A DNA stretch of 64,000 nucleotides from Diplolepis rosae (GCA_030998225.1 JAPYXD010000586.1:196501-260500), one strand, 5' to 3'; positions 32,014 to 40,523 are shown, numbered from the stretch's first letter. Numbers and translations: made by a program. Notes: generated from the sequence alone by a model not told the origin.

Positions 32014-32475
32014 TTGACAAATTTATTTAAACAAGAAGTAATTGATAAAATTGCTGAATCAGCTTGGGGTAGATTTTGGACAGTTTTTACAAATTTCGGT
32101 ACTACTAGTGCAGGTATAATTGGATTAATTATAATAATTAGAGGGATCAAATTAATAGCAGATACCATTATTCATGGTTATGCATTGCATAGATTATTTG
32201 GATGGTCTCTCCATTTACTAGGCGCCTTCTGGGATTCGGTCACTAACCTTTTGTTACACTTAGGTACCAACCGACCTGCTGGACCTCCCGCTGAGAGCCA
32301 TCAACCACTGCTTACAGCTTCAGCACCACAAAACTCTATAGAGGAAACTAAAAGTTCATCTCCTAACGAAAATACCAATTCAGGTAAAGATCATAATAGT
32401 ACGAAGACTACTCTTTATCCTCACTCTGAACTAAAAGAAGAACTTAGTAGATCACATTATTCAATCCGAATCTAA
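32014..32475 (+). pseudogene. env: C-terminal stem, membrane anchor and tail of the first envelope
   Basis: About 153 codons in the same frame as the ectodomain, separated from it by two stop codons and lacking a nearby ATG (the codon at 32014 is TTG). A membrane segment GIIGLIIIIRGIKLIA lies at about residues 34-50, then a second hydrophobic stretch (LFGWSLHLLGAFW), then a hydrophilic serine/threonine-rich tail. This is the expected anchor of the glycoprotein. An independent small membrane protein is less likely. Confidence 0.65.
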
Positions 32476-32485
32476 CATCTTAAAG
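32474..32485 (+). promoter_or_regulatory. 3' splice site before the two-dsRBD gene
   Basis: TCTAACATCTTAAAG with AG at 32484-32485, 1 nt before the ATG. The pyrimidine tract is weak but the TCTAAC branch-like motif is good. Confidence 0.35.
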
Positions 32486-32486
32486 A

Positions 32487-33218
32487 ATGTCGCATGTTCC
32501 TTTCACAACCTTACTAAACAAAATTATTCAACAAAGAGGAGATCCACCCCTCATTTATGAGATACTCATTGAACAAACCAATAATAATGAATGTCTATTT
32601 CACGTTAATTTACAATATAACAATTATATAATAATGAATAGTGGCAAAAATAAAGAAAACGTAAAGCAAAAGGTAGCACAAAATTTATATAATGCCTTAA
32701 TTAATGAATCAAAGGAAACAAATCAAAACGTCCAACCGAATTCTATTGGTAAAAATTTCAAAAAATTAAACGAAATTTGCACTCAAAATAAAATCGAATA
32801 TCCAAAATATACAGTATTACGAGTAAAAACTTCATCAAAAAACTCAACATACATAGCAATTTGTTTTATTAATGATATCAAACGAATAGGAATTGGAAAC
32901 ACAATAAAAACAGCAATGGATTTCGCAGCTATAAAAACGATAAATTCTCTTTTGCAAAAAGATAAAAAATGTGAAGTAAATTTAATAAACTCACTAGAAC
33001 ATTTGCATGTTACAATCCAAGAATCACTTATAAATGATCCAAAACCTTCAACGAGTGGTCAGATAACAAAACCTAATATTAACAGTCGTTTTAAAAATAT
33101 AAATCCTTATAAAATAAAAAGAAATAATACTTCTACTACATCGCCTTTTTCTGGAAAAAGCTTTAAGAAATGTTTTAAATGCGGATATAGACCCCCCAAT
33201 CAGTACAATAAATTCTAA
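32487..33218 (+). CDS. Protein with two double-stranded-RNA-binding domains
   Basis: 243 codons. dsRBD 1 spans about residues 5-72 (FTTLLNKIIQQ, then YEILIEQ, then a KQKVAQNLYNALI helix). dsRBD 2 spans about 90-160 (FKKLNEICTQNKIEYPKYTV, then TAMDFAAIKTINSLL). Both show the alpha-beta-beta-beta-alpha layout with diverged final helices. A Ser/Asn-rich tail ends in CFKCGY, which looks like the start of a zinc knuckle of the type complete in the two sister genes. dsRNA binding suggests shielding viral dsRNA from Dicer-2, that is suppression of RNA interference; this is inference. It begins 11 nt after the envelope tail stop. Confidence 0.75.
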   Translation: MSHVPFTTLLNKIIQQRGDPPLIYEILIEQTNNNECLFHVNLQYNNYIIMNSGKNKENVKQKVAQNLYNALINESKETNQNVQPNSIGKNFKKLNEICTQNKIEYPKYTVLRVKTSSKNSTYIAICFINDIKRIGIGNTIKTAMDFAAIKTINSLLQKDKKCEVNLINSLEHLHVTIQESLINDPKPSTSGQITKPNINSRFKNINPYKIKRNNTSTTSPFSGKSFKKCFKCGYRPPNQYNKF

Positions 33219-33228
33219 TATAAATATT

Positions 33229-33242
33229 CCATACTGATTCAG
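33229..33242 (+). promoter_or_regulatory. 3' splice site before the second dsRBD gene
   Basis: CCATACTGATTCAG with AG at 33241-33242, 13 nt before the ATG at 33256. The TACTGAT may serve as branch site or lie too close. Confidence 0.45.
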
Positions 33243-33255
33243 GAAATCATCTATA

Positions 33256-33840
33256 ATGGAGCATTATTATGATGAGCCTACCCACGTGCGAAGTTACAAA
33301 AAAAAGATATGTAGAACAGACTCTCTGGGACTTTTAAACCACGTGGAAATTTTGAGAAATTTTACGATAAAATATGGATTACCGTTACCACAATACATCG
33401 TTTATCCTGATCCAAATTCAAAAACCAAATCATTTTTTCTTGCTCAAGTTAATACAAACGATCATTTTGCTGTACAAGCAGGTCCTACAAGCGAGTTAGC
33501 CGAAAATAGAGCTGCTTTAAAATTACTACAAATATTAATAAGATCTTATGATCTTTGCGATGAGGATTTTTATAATAATAAATGTAAAGAAACAAAAAAA
33601 ACGAAGAATCAAAGTGTTCAAACTGATCCAAGACCAAAATTAGTATCATGGAAAAATTCATGTAGATATTGTAACACTCAAATGCATGCTACAAAAGAGT
33701 GCCGTAGACGGAATGTTTTTAAAGCTGATAAATCAACACAAGTTCCCCCTCCACTTCCACCACGAAACTCCTCAACATTTAGTAATCTATTTTCCCCTTT
33801 TTTCCAAAAAACTTCTAGACCTAAATCCAACCATATGTAA
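33256..33840 (+). CDS. dsRBD and zinc-knuckle protein
   Basis: 194 codons. One dsRBD at about residues 25-95: LLNHVEILRNFTIKYGLPLPQYIV, then FFLAQV, then the canonical helix SELAENRAALKLLQIL. It is followed by a zinc knuckle CRYCNTQMHATKEC (C-x2-C-x4-H-x4-C) at about 135-148. A proline-rich VPPPLPPRN near the C-terminus looks like an SH3-type ligand. The dsRBD plus retroviral knuckle layout is shared with 37019-37468. Likely role: dsRNA sequestration. The C-terminal part overlaps an open phase of the next gene, but that gene's own ATG is 58 nt downstream of this stop. Confidence 0.8.
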   Translation: MEHYYDEPTHVRSYKKKICRTDSLGLLNHVEILRNFTIKYGLPLPQYIVYPDPNSKTKSFFLAQVNTNDHFAVQAGPTSELAENRAALKLLQILIRSYDLCDEDFYNNKCKETKKTKNQSVQTDPRPKLVSWKNSCRYCNTQMHATKECRRRNVFKADKSTQVPPPLPPRNSSTFSNLFSPFFQKTSRPKSNHM

Positions 33841-33856
33841 ACATCCAATTTATCCA

Positions 33857-33882
33857 ATACTAATCCTTTTTTTCTTTTTCAG
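33857..33882 (+). promoter_or_regulatory. Branch point and 3' splice site before the second envelope
   Basis: TACTAAT (33857-33863) followed by CCTTTTTTTCTTTTTCAG with AG at 33881-33882. It is a textbook acceptor 16 nt before the env ATG. Errantivirus env genes are known to be expressed from spliced mRNA. Confidence 0.75.
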
Positions 33883-33898
33883 CCATTCGAGAAGCATA

Positions 33899-35680
33899 AT
33901 GAAATTCCTATACCAACCACCTTATGGCGTATACTTGATGCTAATTCTGTTTTTCACTTCTAAAGCAGATAACTTGTATATCAATTCACAATTTTATCAC
34001 TCATCTGGTATTTATTTTGAACCAATTTCAAAAATACGTCTATTTTCCGAAAATTATAATTTTATCTCTTATTTTGACATTTTGCAACCAGAAAACTTAA
34101 AATATAAAATAGTAGATATATCTCACAAACTTTATGAACATTGTATACTCACAAATATTGCAAACAACTGTAATATATATAATCACCACACTCAGCTTGA
34201 ATTTATGAAAGAACGTATAAATTATTTTCTCGGAGAAATTTCATTTATATCCAGACAAGCTCATAACATCACTAAAATTCCCAAAAATAGTGATCCATTT
34301 TTACATCAAATTCAAAAAGTTCTTCTACAATCAAAAATAAGACAAAAAACTTCTCTTTATTGGCCTAAAGAAAATTTGTTCCTACTCCCAAATCCATTTT
34401 CTGAACAACTTGAAAACCTTTCATCCAATCTCAACAACGTTACGATGTACAAAGACTGGCATAAATCAGAAATTTTCCCAAATTTGCACATTTATAGAAT
34501 TCTCGCAGCAAATTGGCTAATGGACTTGCATGAAATATCCCGATCCTTTCTATCACTCCTAACACAACTTACGGAAGCTATAACCCATGCCGCTACAAAT
34601 TTATGGCACCCCATGCTGCTTCCAGATACCTTTCTAGACTTCAAATCCAACAAAGAAGATCCTCACCTTCCAACGTCTCTTTTTTCTATGGTCATTCCAT
34701 TTTCTAAAATAAGATACTTTACTTTCAATAACTACTTAATTTTTACTATGACCATACCAATTCCATCTTCTGAAGAATTTCAAGTATTTAAAACACATTC
34801 AACCCCTATACATTTTGACTTCAACACTGATTATATTATACCTATATTCATAAAACCTCAATTTTCTTATATCGCGTTTTCTCCAAATAACGAATCTTAC
34901 TTCACAACAAATGAAAATTTCGTCGCGTCATGCCACCAAAATGGACTTCAAAATTTTTGTCACCCTCCTCATTCCATATACAGTACTCAAAATAATCCTA
35001 TTTGCGAAACATCAATGTTTATAAAATCCCAACCGTATAAATGTAAAACATTCATAAGTTTCAATGAATATCCTTTTTTAACACCACTGTTGTCACACCG
35101 TGGATGGCTTTATTCAACTATTCTTCCTAAGCAAATCTTTTTATCTTGCTCCAAAAATTCCAAAACCCTTATTACTCTTCAAGGAATAGGAATTTTACAA
35201 ATAGAATCTGACTGTAATTTGGACTCATCAATTCCATACTATAATATTAAAAATTACCCAAAAATAATGGATAACTCAATTCCACTTAGTAAATCGACCA
35301 CTTCTCTTGAAATAATTTCTCCCTTCTTATATAATATGTCGATCACAGAACCTCACTTGTTAAAAAACGTATTACATCTTTTTCATAAAAAAGATGACAT
35401 GCTTATATCGACTTTTGAAAGTCATGTTTTTCTACTCACAAAATATGCTAATATTCAGAAAATTATCCCATCTATTTTTAATTCTAGTGCACATAAAATA
35501 TATATAGCACATACTATAGTTACTTTTCTTATAATAATTATTCTATTAATAATACTAATTAAAATTCAAAAAATTTCAAAAAAAACTAATAAAAATATAA
35601 ATGAAATTAAACTAGATCAGAAAACTCCTCTTAGCCTATCAACAAAACCTCTTCTAAGTGACCTATCATTCAAATTTTAA
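33899..35680 (+). CDS. env: Second envelope, errantivirus/baculovirus-F type
   Basis: 593 codons from the ATG at 33899, chosen because a signal peptide (YLMLILFFTSKA) follows and a splice acceptor precedes; the phase is open to 33686 but that part overlaps the previous gene. The start of the mature protein (SSGIYFEPISKIRLFSENYN) has the pattern seen at the start of errantivirus Env and baculovirus F-type fusion proteins (class I). A membrane segment IVTFLIIIILLIILIKI lies at about residues 541-558, with a cytoplasmic tail of about 35 residues. No clear furin site (RxxR) is evident, so the cleavage state is open. It is unrelated to the first envelope. Confidence 0.75.
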   Translation: MKFLYQPPYGVYLMLILFFTSKADNLYINSQFYHSSGIYFEPISKIRLFSENYNFISYFDILQPENLKYKIVDISHKLYEHCILTNIANNCNIYNHHTQLEFMKERINYFLGEISFISRQAHNITKIPKNSDPFLHQIQKVLLQSKIRQKTSLYWPKENLFLLPNPFSEQLENLSSNLNNVTMYKDWHKSEIFPNLHIYRILAANWLMDLHEISRSFLSLLTQLTEAITHAATNLWHPMLLPDTFLDFKSNKEDPHLPTSLFSMVIPFSKIRYFTFNNYLIFTMTIPIPSSEEFQVFKTHSTPIHFDFNTDYIIPIFIKPQFSYIAFSPNNESYFTTNENFVASCHQNGLQNFCHPPHSIYSTQNNPICETSMFIKSQPYKCKTFISFNEYPFLTPLLSHRGWLYSTILPKQIFLSCSKNSKTLITLQGIGILQIESDCNLDSSIPYYNIKNYPKIMDNSIPLSKSTTSLEIISPFLYNMSITEPHLLKNVLHLFHKKDDMLISTFESHVFLLTKYANIQKIIPSIFNSSAHKIYIAHTIVTFLIIIILLIILIKIQKISKKTNKNINEIKLDQKTPLSLSTKPLLSDLSFKF

Positions 35681-36018
35681 CTACTTCTTTTCAAACGTAT
35701 CTATAAACTGGAAAGGACCCATATGTTCCATCCTTTCAACCTTCCTGGTACAAGTACAATCCATCCTTCTCTTTCTATACTGTAAAACCACAGCATGATC
35801 ATTGGGAATGTCCCTTTAGAAGAACAGTTTTTGTAAGGGTATTGTAATATAAGAATTGTTTTTCTAATGGAGAAGTAGAATACCTTTCAATAATGTATAA
35901 CTTCTGTTAGAATCAAATTTTGGTACTTTTGCACGAATTAAATAGATAAAGTATAAAAATTATATAATCAAGGGTATAGTTAAGTAAATTTAGATCCCTT
36001 TCTTTTTAAATTTATAGA
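35681..36018 (+). other. Spacer after the second envelope
   Basis: AT-rich, no coding seen. The part around 35815-35835 (AGAAGAACAGTTTTTGTAA) has a counterpart in the minus-strand relative near 55745-55770, showing common descent of this junction. Confidence 0.5.
36003..36017 (+). promoter_or_regulatory. 3' splice site before the first Cys-rich gene
   Basis: CTTTCTTTTTAAATTTATAG with AG at 36016-36017, 1 nt before the ATG at 36019. Confidence 0.5.
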
Positions 36019-36426
36019 ATGATTCCGACTGCGGCAGAACCGATCGTGTTCCACTCAGGACCTGTGGACGGTGTATGTCCACAGGATTATCCAATCACAT
36101 ATGGACATTTAATAAATAGTTTTTGTTTCGACTTAGAAGAGTCAACCTTATTCATTTATTACAGTCAGCAAACAACAAAGAAATTTTGCCAATTTTGCTT
36201 CGAAAAATTACCAATTCCAGAACAAAATGAATACGAATTCTGTACCTCATGGCACTCAGTTTGTAAAATACAATGCGTTAATATGAATTGTAACGGTTGT
36301 AGGGAAGCATTAATAACGCCACGCTGTAGGGCAATCGACTGTAAAGGTTGTACTGAGCAATTCTTAAAAAATAAAATGCAACTTCAATTAGGAAACGAAG
36401 TTATAGTTGAAAATGTTTTTCGATAA
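36019..36426 (+). CDS. Cys-rich (zinc) accessory protein A
   Basis: 135 codons, no family recognised. The N-terminal half holds PVDGVCPQDYPITYGHLI, then a C-x2-C pair (FCQFCFEKL). The C-terminal half is dense in Cys (CTSWHSVCKIQC, NCNGCREALITPRC, DCKGCTEQFL), probably binding two or more zinc ions. The final module C-x2-C-x-E-x(n)-C-x2-C-T-E is shared with protein B at 36548, so the two are probably paralogues. A RING or treble-clef fold is possible, but I cannot assign ligase function. A homologue is kept in the minus-strand relative at 55149-55554, with the PVDGVCPQ block conserved. Confidence 0.7.
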   Translation: MIPTAAEPIVFHSGPVDGVCPQDYPITYGHLINSFCFDLEESTLFIYYSQQTTKKFCQFCFEKLPIPEQNEYEFCTSWHSVCKIQCVNMNCNGCREALITPRCRAIDCKGCTEQFLKNKMQLQLGNEVIVENVFR

Positions 36427-36530
36427 AATATTATAAATTGTAGTCATAAATAAAATTTCAAATATGTCTAGAAAATTCTCTTTAAGCAAAACACTGTTAG
36501 GATCTAGTTAGTATTTTAAAGCTCAATAAC

Positions 36531-36543
36531 GAATTTGTTATAG
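36531..36543 (+). promoter_or_regulatory. 3' splice site before the second Cys-rich gene
   Basis: GAATTTGTTATAG with AG at 36542-36543, 4 nt before the ATG at 36548. Confidence 0.4.
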
Positions 36544-36547
36544 AAAA

Positions 36548-36910
36548 ATGCTGCCGCATGATTTTGAATCCATTCAAGCCGAAAATCCAGAAAACGACGA
36601 ACAGTACTACCAACCGTATATCGATCAAATAATTATGAAACATTTTTGTTGTTACTCTCCAGAAAACGAAATATATCAGAATACTTTAGATCAAAAATTC
36701 ATATGTAAAGAATGTTACAGATTTAAAATTACCTTTTTTGAATCAGAAATATCTGTACCTTTCCTTAACCGCCACATTGTAACCACGGATCTTAACGGAT
36801 TAAAATGTTCTGTCTGCGAAGAGCAAATTTTTTTCATACGTTTCAGAGCAGACCAATGTTTTCTTTGCACTGAATATCTCTTTGAGTTAGCAAACGCGGA
36901 AAACGAATAA
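36548..36910 (+). CDS. Cys-rich (zinc) accessory protein B
   Basis: 120 codons, no family recognised. Cysteines: FCCYS near residue 37, FICKECYRF near 57, then LKCSVCEEQIFF and QCFLCTEYLF. The last two make the C-x2-C ... C-x2-C-T-E module also present at the end of protein A. The middle segment (ITFFESEISVPFLNRHIVTTDL) is conserved in the broken homologue at 54654-55102. It could be a zinc ribbon acting in protein or nucleic-acid binding. Function unknown. Confidence 0.7.
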   Translation: MLPHDFESIQAENPENDEQYYQPYIDQIIMKHFCCYSPENEIYQNTLDQKFICKECYRFKITFFESEISVPFLNRHIVTTDLNGLKCSVCEEQIFFIRFRADQCFLCTEYLFELANAENE

Positions 36911-36997
36911 CTTATAATCCATATACATAATTATTAACAATAATAATAACTAATTTCCATTTATATCAAATTAAATCACAAACAACTCAAATAGATA

Positions 36998-37009
36998 ATT
37001 CTTTTGCAG
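36998..37009 (+). promoter_or_regulatory. 3' splice site before the third dsRBD gene
   Basis: ATTCTTTTGCAG with AG at 37008-37009, 9 nt before the ATG at 37019; this argues for 37019 rather than an upstream start. Confidence 0.55.
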
Positions 37010-37018
37010 ATAAGGACA

Positions 37019-37468
37019 ATGGCAATGCAACAAAGAGATTTGACAAAGGGTAGCGCAGTACAAATACTTAATGAAATAAGTATTGAATATGATTTTTCAA
37101 TACCAGAATACACAGTAAAATCTCTTGGAATACATCAAGAACTACCGCCATTCGAGGCAACTTGTGAAATTTTAAAAAATAATGTAACCTATGCTTGTGT
37201 TGGAGAACCTGCGTCCCAAAAGAAAGTAGCAAAACAAAATGCAGCAGCTAGAGTCTTGGAAACACTTTCCACGAAATATATATTTTTAGAAGAAAAGTTA
37301 GAAAAATGCTTAATAACAGAATCTAAATTTTATAATATAAGCGATAAAAACAATAAAGAAGCTTTACAAAAATGGACTAATTCATGTGAAAGGTGTTTTC
37401 AAAGAGGACATTTAGCTCGTAACTGCCGCAACCCTCTACGTAATAAAAAATATAAAAATAACCCTTAA
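37019..37468 (+). CDS. dsRBD and zinc-knuckle protein, 3'-most gene
   Basis: 149 codons from the ATG at 37019; a TTG at 37004 in the same frame lies across the acceptor and is not used. dsRBD at about residues 10-80: AVQILNEISIEYDFSIPEYTV, then FEATCEI, then the canonical SQKKVAKQNAAARVLETLS helix, with the KKxAK lysines that contact the RNA backbone. A zinc knuckle CERCFQRGHLARNC follows at about 122-135 and a basic tail. Same layout as 33256-33840. A homologue with the knuckle and dsRBD core survives at 54128-54516 (minus). Probably a dsRNA-binding suppressor of RNA interference; inferred from domain only. Confidence 0.82.
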   Translation: MAMQQRDLTKGSAVQILNEISIEYDFSIPEYTVKSLGIHQELPPFEATCEILKNNVTYACVGEPASQKKVAKQNAAARVLETLSTKYIFLEEKLEKCLITESKFYNISDKNNKEALQKWTNSCERCFQRGHLARNCRNPLRNKKYKNNP

Positions 37469-37915
37469 AAAATATTTTCACTAATCTACTACATTATAAA
37501 AATTATATTTTATATATTACAGCATGTTATTTATAATTTACAAATATAAAATACCCCATTCACGTATAAAAAATATTAATGTATTTAGTTATATAACAAA
37601 ATAAATCATTGTAACCTTATATTAATACTAAGTTCAAACTATTTTGAAAAAAAAAAAAAAAAAAAAAACTATGTAATAATTTATAACAAGACAATATAAA
37701 TTTTTATCCAAAAAATATGTTAATATTTTAATTTATCAAATTGTGAAAATGCAAAAAAAAATACAAATTGTAGAACAAACGTAGAAATGAATGTTATATT
37801 TATCATTCAGATATTGTTATCAGAAAAAGAGTTGAATGTATTTCTTCAAAACAAAAAAAATGTATTCTTCTACCGAAGTTTCGATCGCGGATCGTTAACT
37901 CCCCGCGCTCGAACT
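37469..37915 (+). other. 3' untranslated region with A-run
   Basis: AT-rich, no coding. An A-run of about 23 nt lies at 37646-37668. The end (CGAAGTTTCGATCGCGGATCG) is GC-richer and leads into the polypurine tract; a similar block follows the LTR at 53711-53750 (minus). Confidence 0.6.
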
Positions 37916-37926
37916 GAGGGGGGAGG
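37916..37926 (+). other. Polypurine tract
   Basis: GAGGGGGGAGG directly abuts the 3' LTR. The expected primer for plus-strand DNA synthesis. Confidence 0.85.
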
Positions 37927-38776
37927 TGTCACGTCCCGCGACGTATTTGAATGTATATAATACACACAGGCTGGTTTGAGTTAGAAATCTATGAGAAAAT
38001 CGATAAAGGGGAATAGGGAGTAGGGGAAGTAGGGAGCAGTATAGGGCCCCTTCTCCTCTAAGAAGATATGACTACGTCACGATTTTCGCTGACCGTCAAT
38101 TTGTATGAAAAAATATAAAAGAGGCCCACACCAAGAGAAAGCAGTCAGTAAATTCTTCGTCTAGTTCGACACTTAAATTTTCCTTCGGATTTATAACCGG
38201 TCTCGCGACAATAGTCCAGTGCGGTATTTCAATTTAACTTCGGAAATCTCTGAGTTTGAGATTAATAAAATTCGATTGGGACAATTTAAAATCCAAGTTC
38301 GGGAGTCGTAAAAGTCATCGTAGACTTGAATAGATCTTGTAAAGATCTTCGAACAGTGTCGTAAATTTGAATCGCCGCCCTTTACGGAATATACCTGTGC
38401 GGCCTATAACTCCGTCTCTCTCACACACTTGGAATACACCTGTGGGGATCCAGTACTTACAACTCACCGCCGTGTGGATTAAACCTCAACACAACTTACG
38501 AATCATAAAGGTACCGAACCTCTCTCTCTCTATCTTTATTCTTTGTCTCTTTCTCACCTACGTACCAACCAGCCTGTGCCTACATTATATAAGAATTGTC
38601 TTAACGAATGTATATCCGGAAATTTTAACCAGTAAAATAAATTCAATTTGTATTATTTTCATAATCATTGTGTCTTTCATTGACTTATCCTCATCCCTAA
38701 GCGAGGATCATTCGATCCTAACTTAAAACGAGGAATCTTCGATCAAAGTAAGTATTTACGTATTTGTGACGTAACA
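37927..38776 (+). repeat. 3' LTR (850 bp)
   Basis: Same length and ends as the 5' LTR, with one base difference seen (38123). The poly(A) signal is at 38636-38641. The flank continues with the TTAAC duplication. Confidence 0.97.
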
Positions 38777-38781
38777 TTAAC

Positions 38782-39600
38782 AATTAAAAATTTTTTGTCA
38801 CTTTTTTTTTTAAAATTAATTCTGGCTGATCTAATTATCCGATTTTTATGTTTTTTGTGACAATGGAATCGTCATTTAACATAGATTGACTATGATTTTT
38901 CCCGATTTGAAAACTTGAAATTTTATGTGAAATTTTAATACTTGTTTATAACAAATTGATAACCAAATGTCTTCTTCATCGGATTTCGACTGGAAAAAAC
39001 CACATGTACTTCATTCAATTATCTTTCATATTCCGTTGAGAAAAAAAATCGCCCGCATTTTGGAACGATCCAATTCGGTCGAAAACATAGTCGGGCGACA
39101 TGCCAAAACTGTGCCGTTCGCTCGCGCGCATTTATTCCTCACCGCACAAATGCTTCGTGCTATGTAAAAAGGATTTCTTGGGTGAATAAATAATAGATTT
39201 TTGAAAGGTATATAAGTAGTATACGATCTTGACATCAGTTTATTTAAATTTAGCACAGAATGGGTAGTATTTTCAAGGATGATATACTCCTTAAACAGAT
39301 CACTCAAATATGGTCAAAAATTACTCCTACTTGTTATGGTATATTTTCGATATGCATTGACAATGTGAACTAAAATCCAGATTAATTTTGCAAAAAAATT
39401 TTTTTCTCATTTTTATTGTTGTTTAATGTAATGTCAATTTAAATATGATCGAACGTTCGGAGCGCGCTTTGACACAGAGCGTTCGACGCCTTTGAACACG
39501 TTAGTTGCTAGCGATCGTCATTTGTTTTTTCCCACATCATTATCATTTTTGCTTTTGTAGATCAGTTTTTTTGGCAAAGTGGTTTATGCTATATCTGTCA
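38782..39600. other. DNA right of the provirus
   Basis: AT-rich. The ORFs at 38967-39167 (plus) and 39026-39307 (minus) overlap and match no family. Confidence 0.4.
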
Positions 39601-39629
39601 TTATCATCATTATCATTATTATTATTCAG

Positions 39630-40173
39630 TCGAGACACCCCAAACCACGGCGTTAACTACCGTGCCGAGGGCCGCATGGCATCAGGGAGTGGTGTCTCAC
39701 ACGGTGTCTCTAGGAAACCAGGCCACCTCCTAGAGTATTGAGGCCTTACCCCTGCATGCGGGGCTCTGCAGGGGCGGACCGAATACTTCCCTAGCTACTC
39801 GTGGGACTAATCATGGAGCATTTCAATTTAAACAAAACGATGTGTGAAGAGATGATCGGAGGGGACTTGGAACATGCACCTCCCTATCAGGGATGGTATA
39901 AAGGAGATGAAGAAGGGGCTCGGGGCGCTGCGGTACGACATCGACGATACCGTATGCTACCTCGACTCCTTCGAGCACTTAATGAGAGGCCTCATGATAC
40001 AGAAGATAAAGGAGGTAAGACCGCCAAAACAGAAGCGAGTTGTGGACGAGGGGAGCCAAACCCTTCCACATCCTGCTGCGAGGTCCACGCTGGACACACG
40101 CAAGCGGACCAGAGAGCCGACTGCGAGCCCGGAGGATTTTCCTTCAATTAAATATTTTAAATCCGGTTATTAG
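39630..40173 (+). pseudogene. 5' fragment of an R1-like non-LTR retrotransposon
   Basis: GC-richer than its surroundings. 39630-39820 looks like a 5' untranslated region (ACACCCCAAACCACGGCGTT, then GGGGCTCTGCAGGGGCGGAC). The frame at 39874-40173 reads MKKGLGALRYDIDDTVCYLD and later PPKQKRVVDEGSQT and RKRTREPTAS. This resembles the N-terminal part of ORF1 (Gag-like) of R1-clade elements. It ends at 40173 without zinc knuckles, so it is truncated. The overlapping frame 39801-40151 is a shadow. Confidence 0.45.
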
Positions 40174-40523
40174 GTCAATGAATATTCGTTTTGCCTAATA
40201 ACCAAACGCGCGTGTCCGTGCTGTTAATATTTTCAAGAAATGTGGTAAGTATTTCATTGTTTTAAATCCATAGAAGATATCTATCTAATAAAATATTAGA
40301 TTGAGAACAATGAAAATATGGATTTCAGAGTGAAATTTCCCCACTTTTTGATCTTTTTGCATGATAATTTCCAATAATAATGATAAATCATGATTAATAA
40401 TGAATAGTTTTTTGAAGAAATAATGTTTGAACAATAGATTTGCTGAAAATCTGATATTTTGAGAAAGTATTTTCATTTAAACATATGTATTTTCTGGGTT
40501 TTATGTATTTGGTGTCTTCATTA
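40174..40523. other. AT-rich non-coding DNA
   Basis: No feature seen. Confidence 0.5.

Larger units (their letters stand above)
20313..38781 (+). mobile_element. 18.5-kb endogenous retrovirus with accessory gene block
   Basis: The provirus spans 20318-38776 with TTAAC duplications at 20313-20317 and 38777-38781. The order is LTR, primer site, leader, gag, protease-RT-RNase H, integrase, CARD protein, chuvirus-like glycoprotein (two parts), dsRBD protein, dsRBD-knuckle protein, F-type envelope, two Cys-rich proteins, dsRBD-knuckle protein, polypurine tract, LTR. Domain order of pol (RT before integrase) is Ty3/gypsy type. Without the mariner insert it is about 17.7 kb, far longer than the 5-10 kb usual for Ty3/gypsy elements. 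Damage is listed under the single genes. Confidence 0.93.

Noticed and set aside
33686..33898. N-terminal extension of the second envelope
   Set aside because: It overlaps the dsRBD gene in another phase, and the acceptor at 33882 and the signal peptide after 33899 support the later start.
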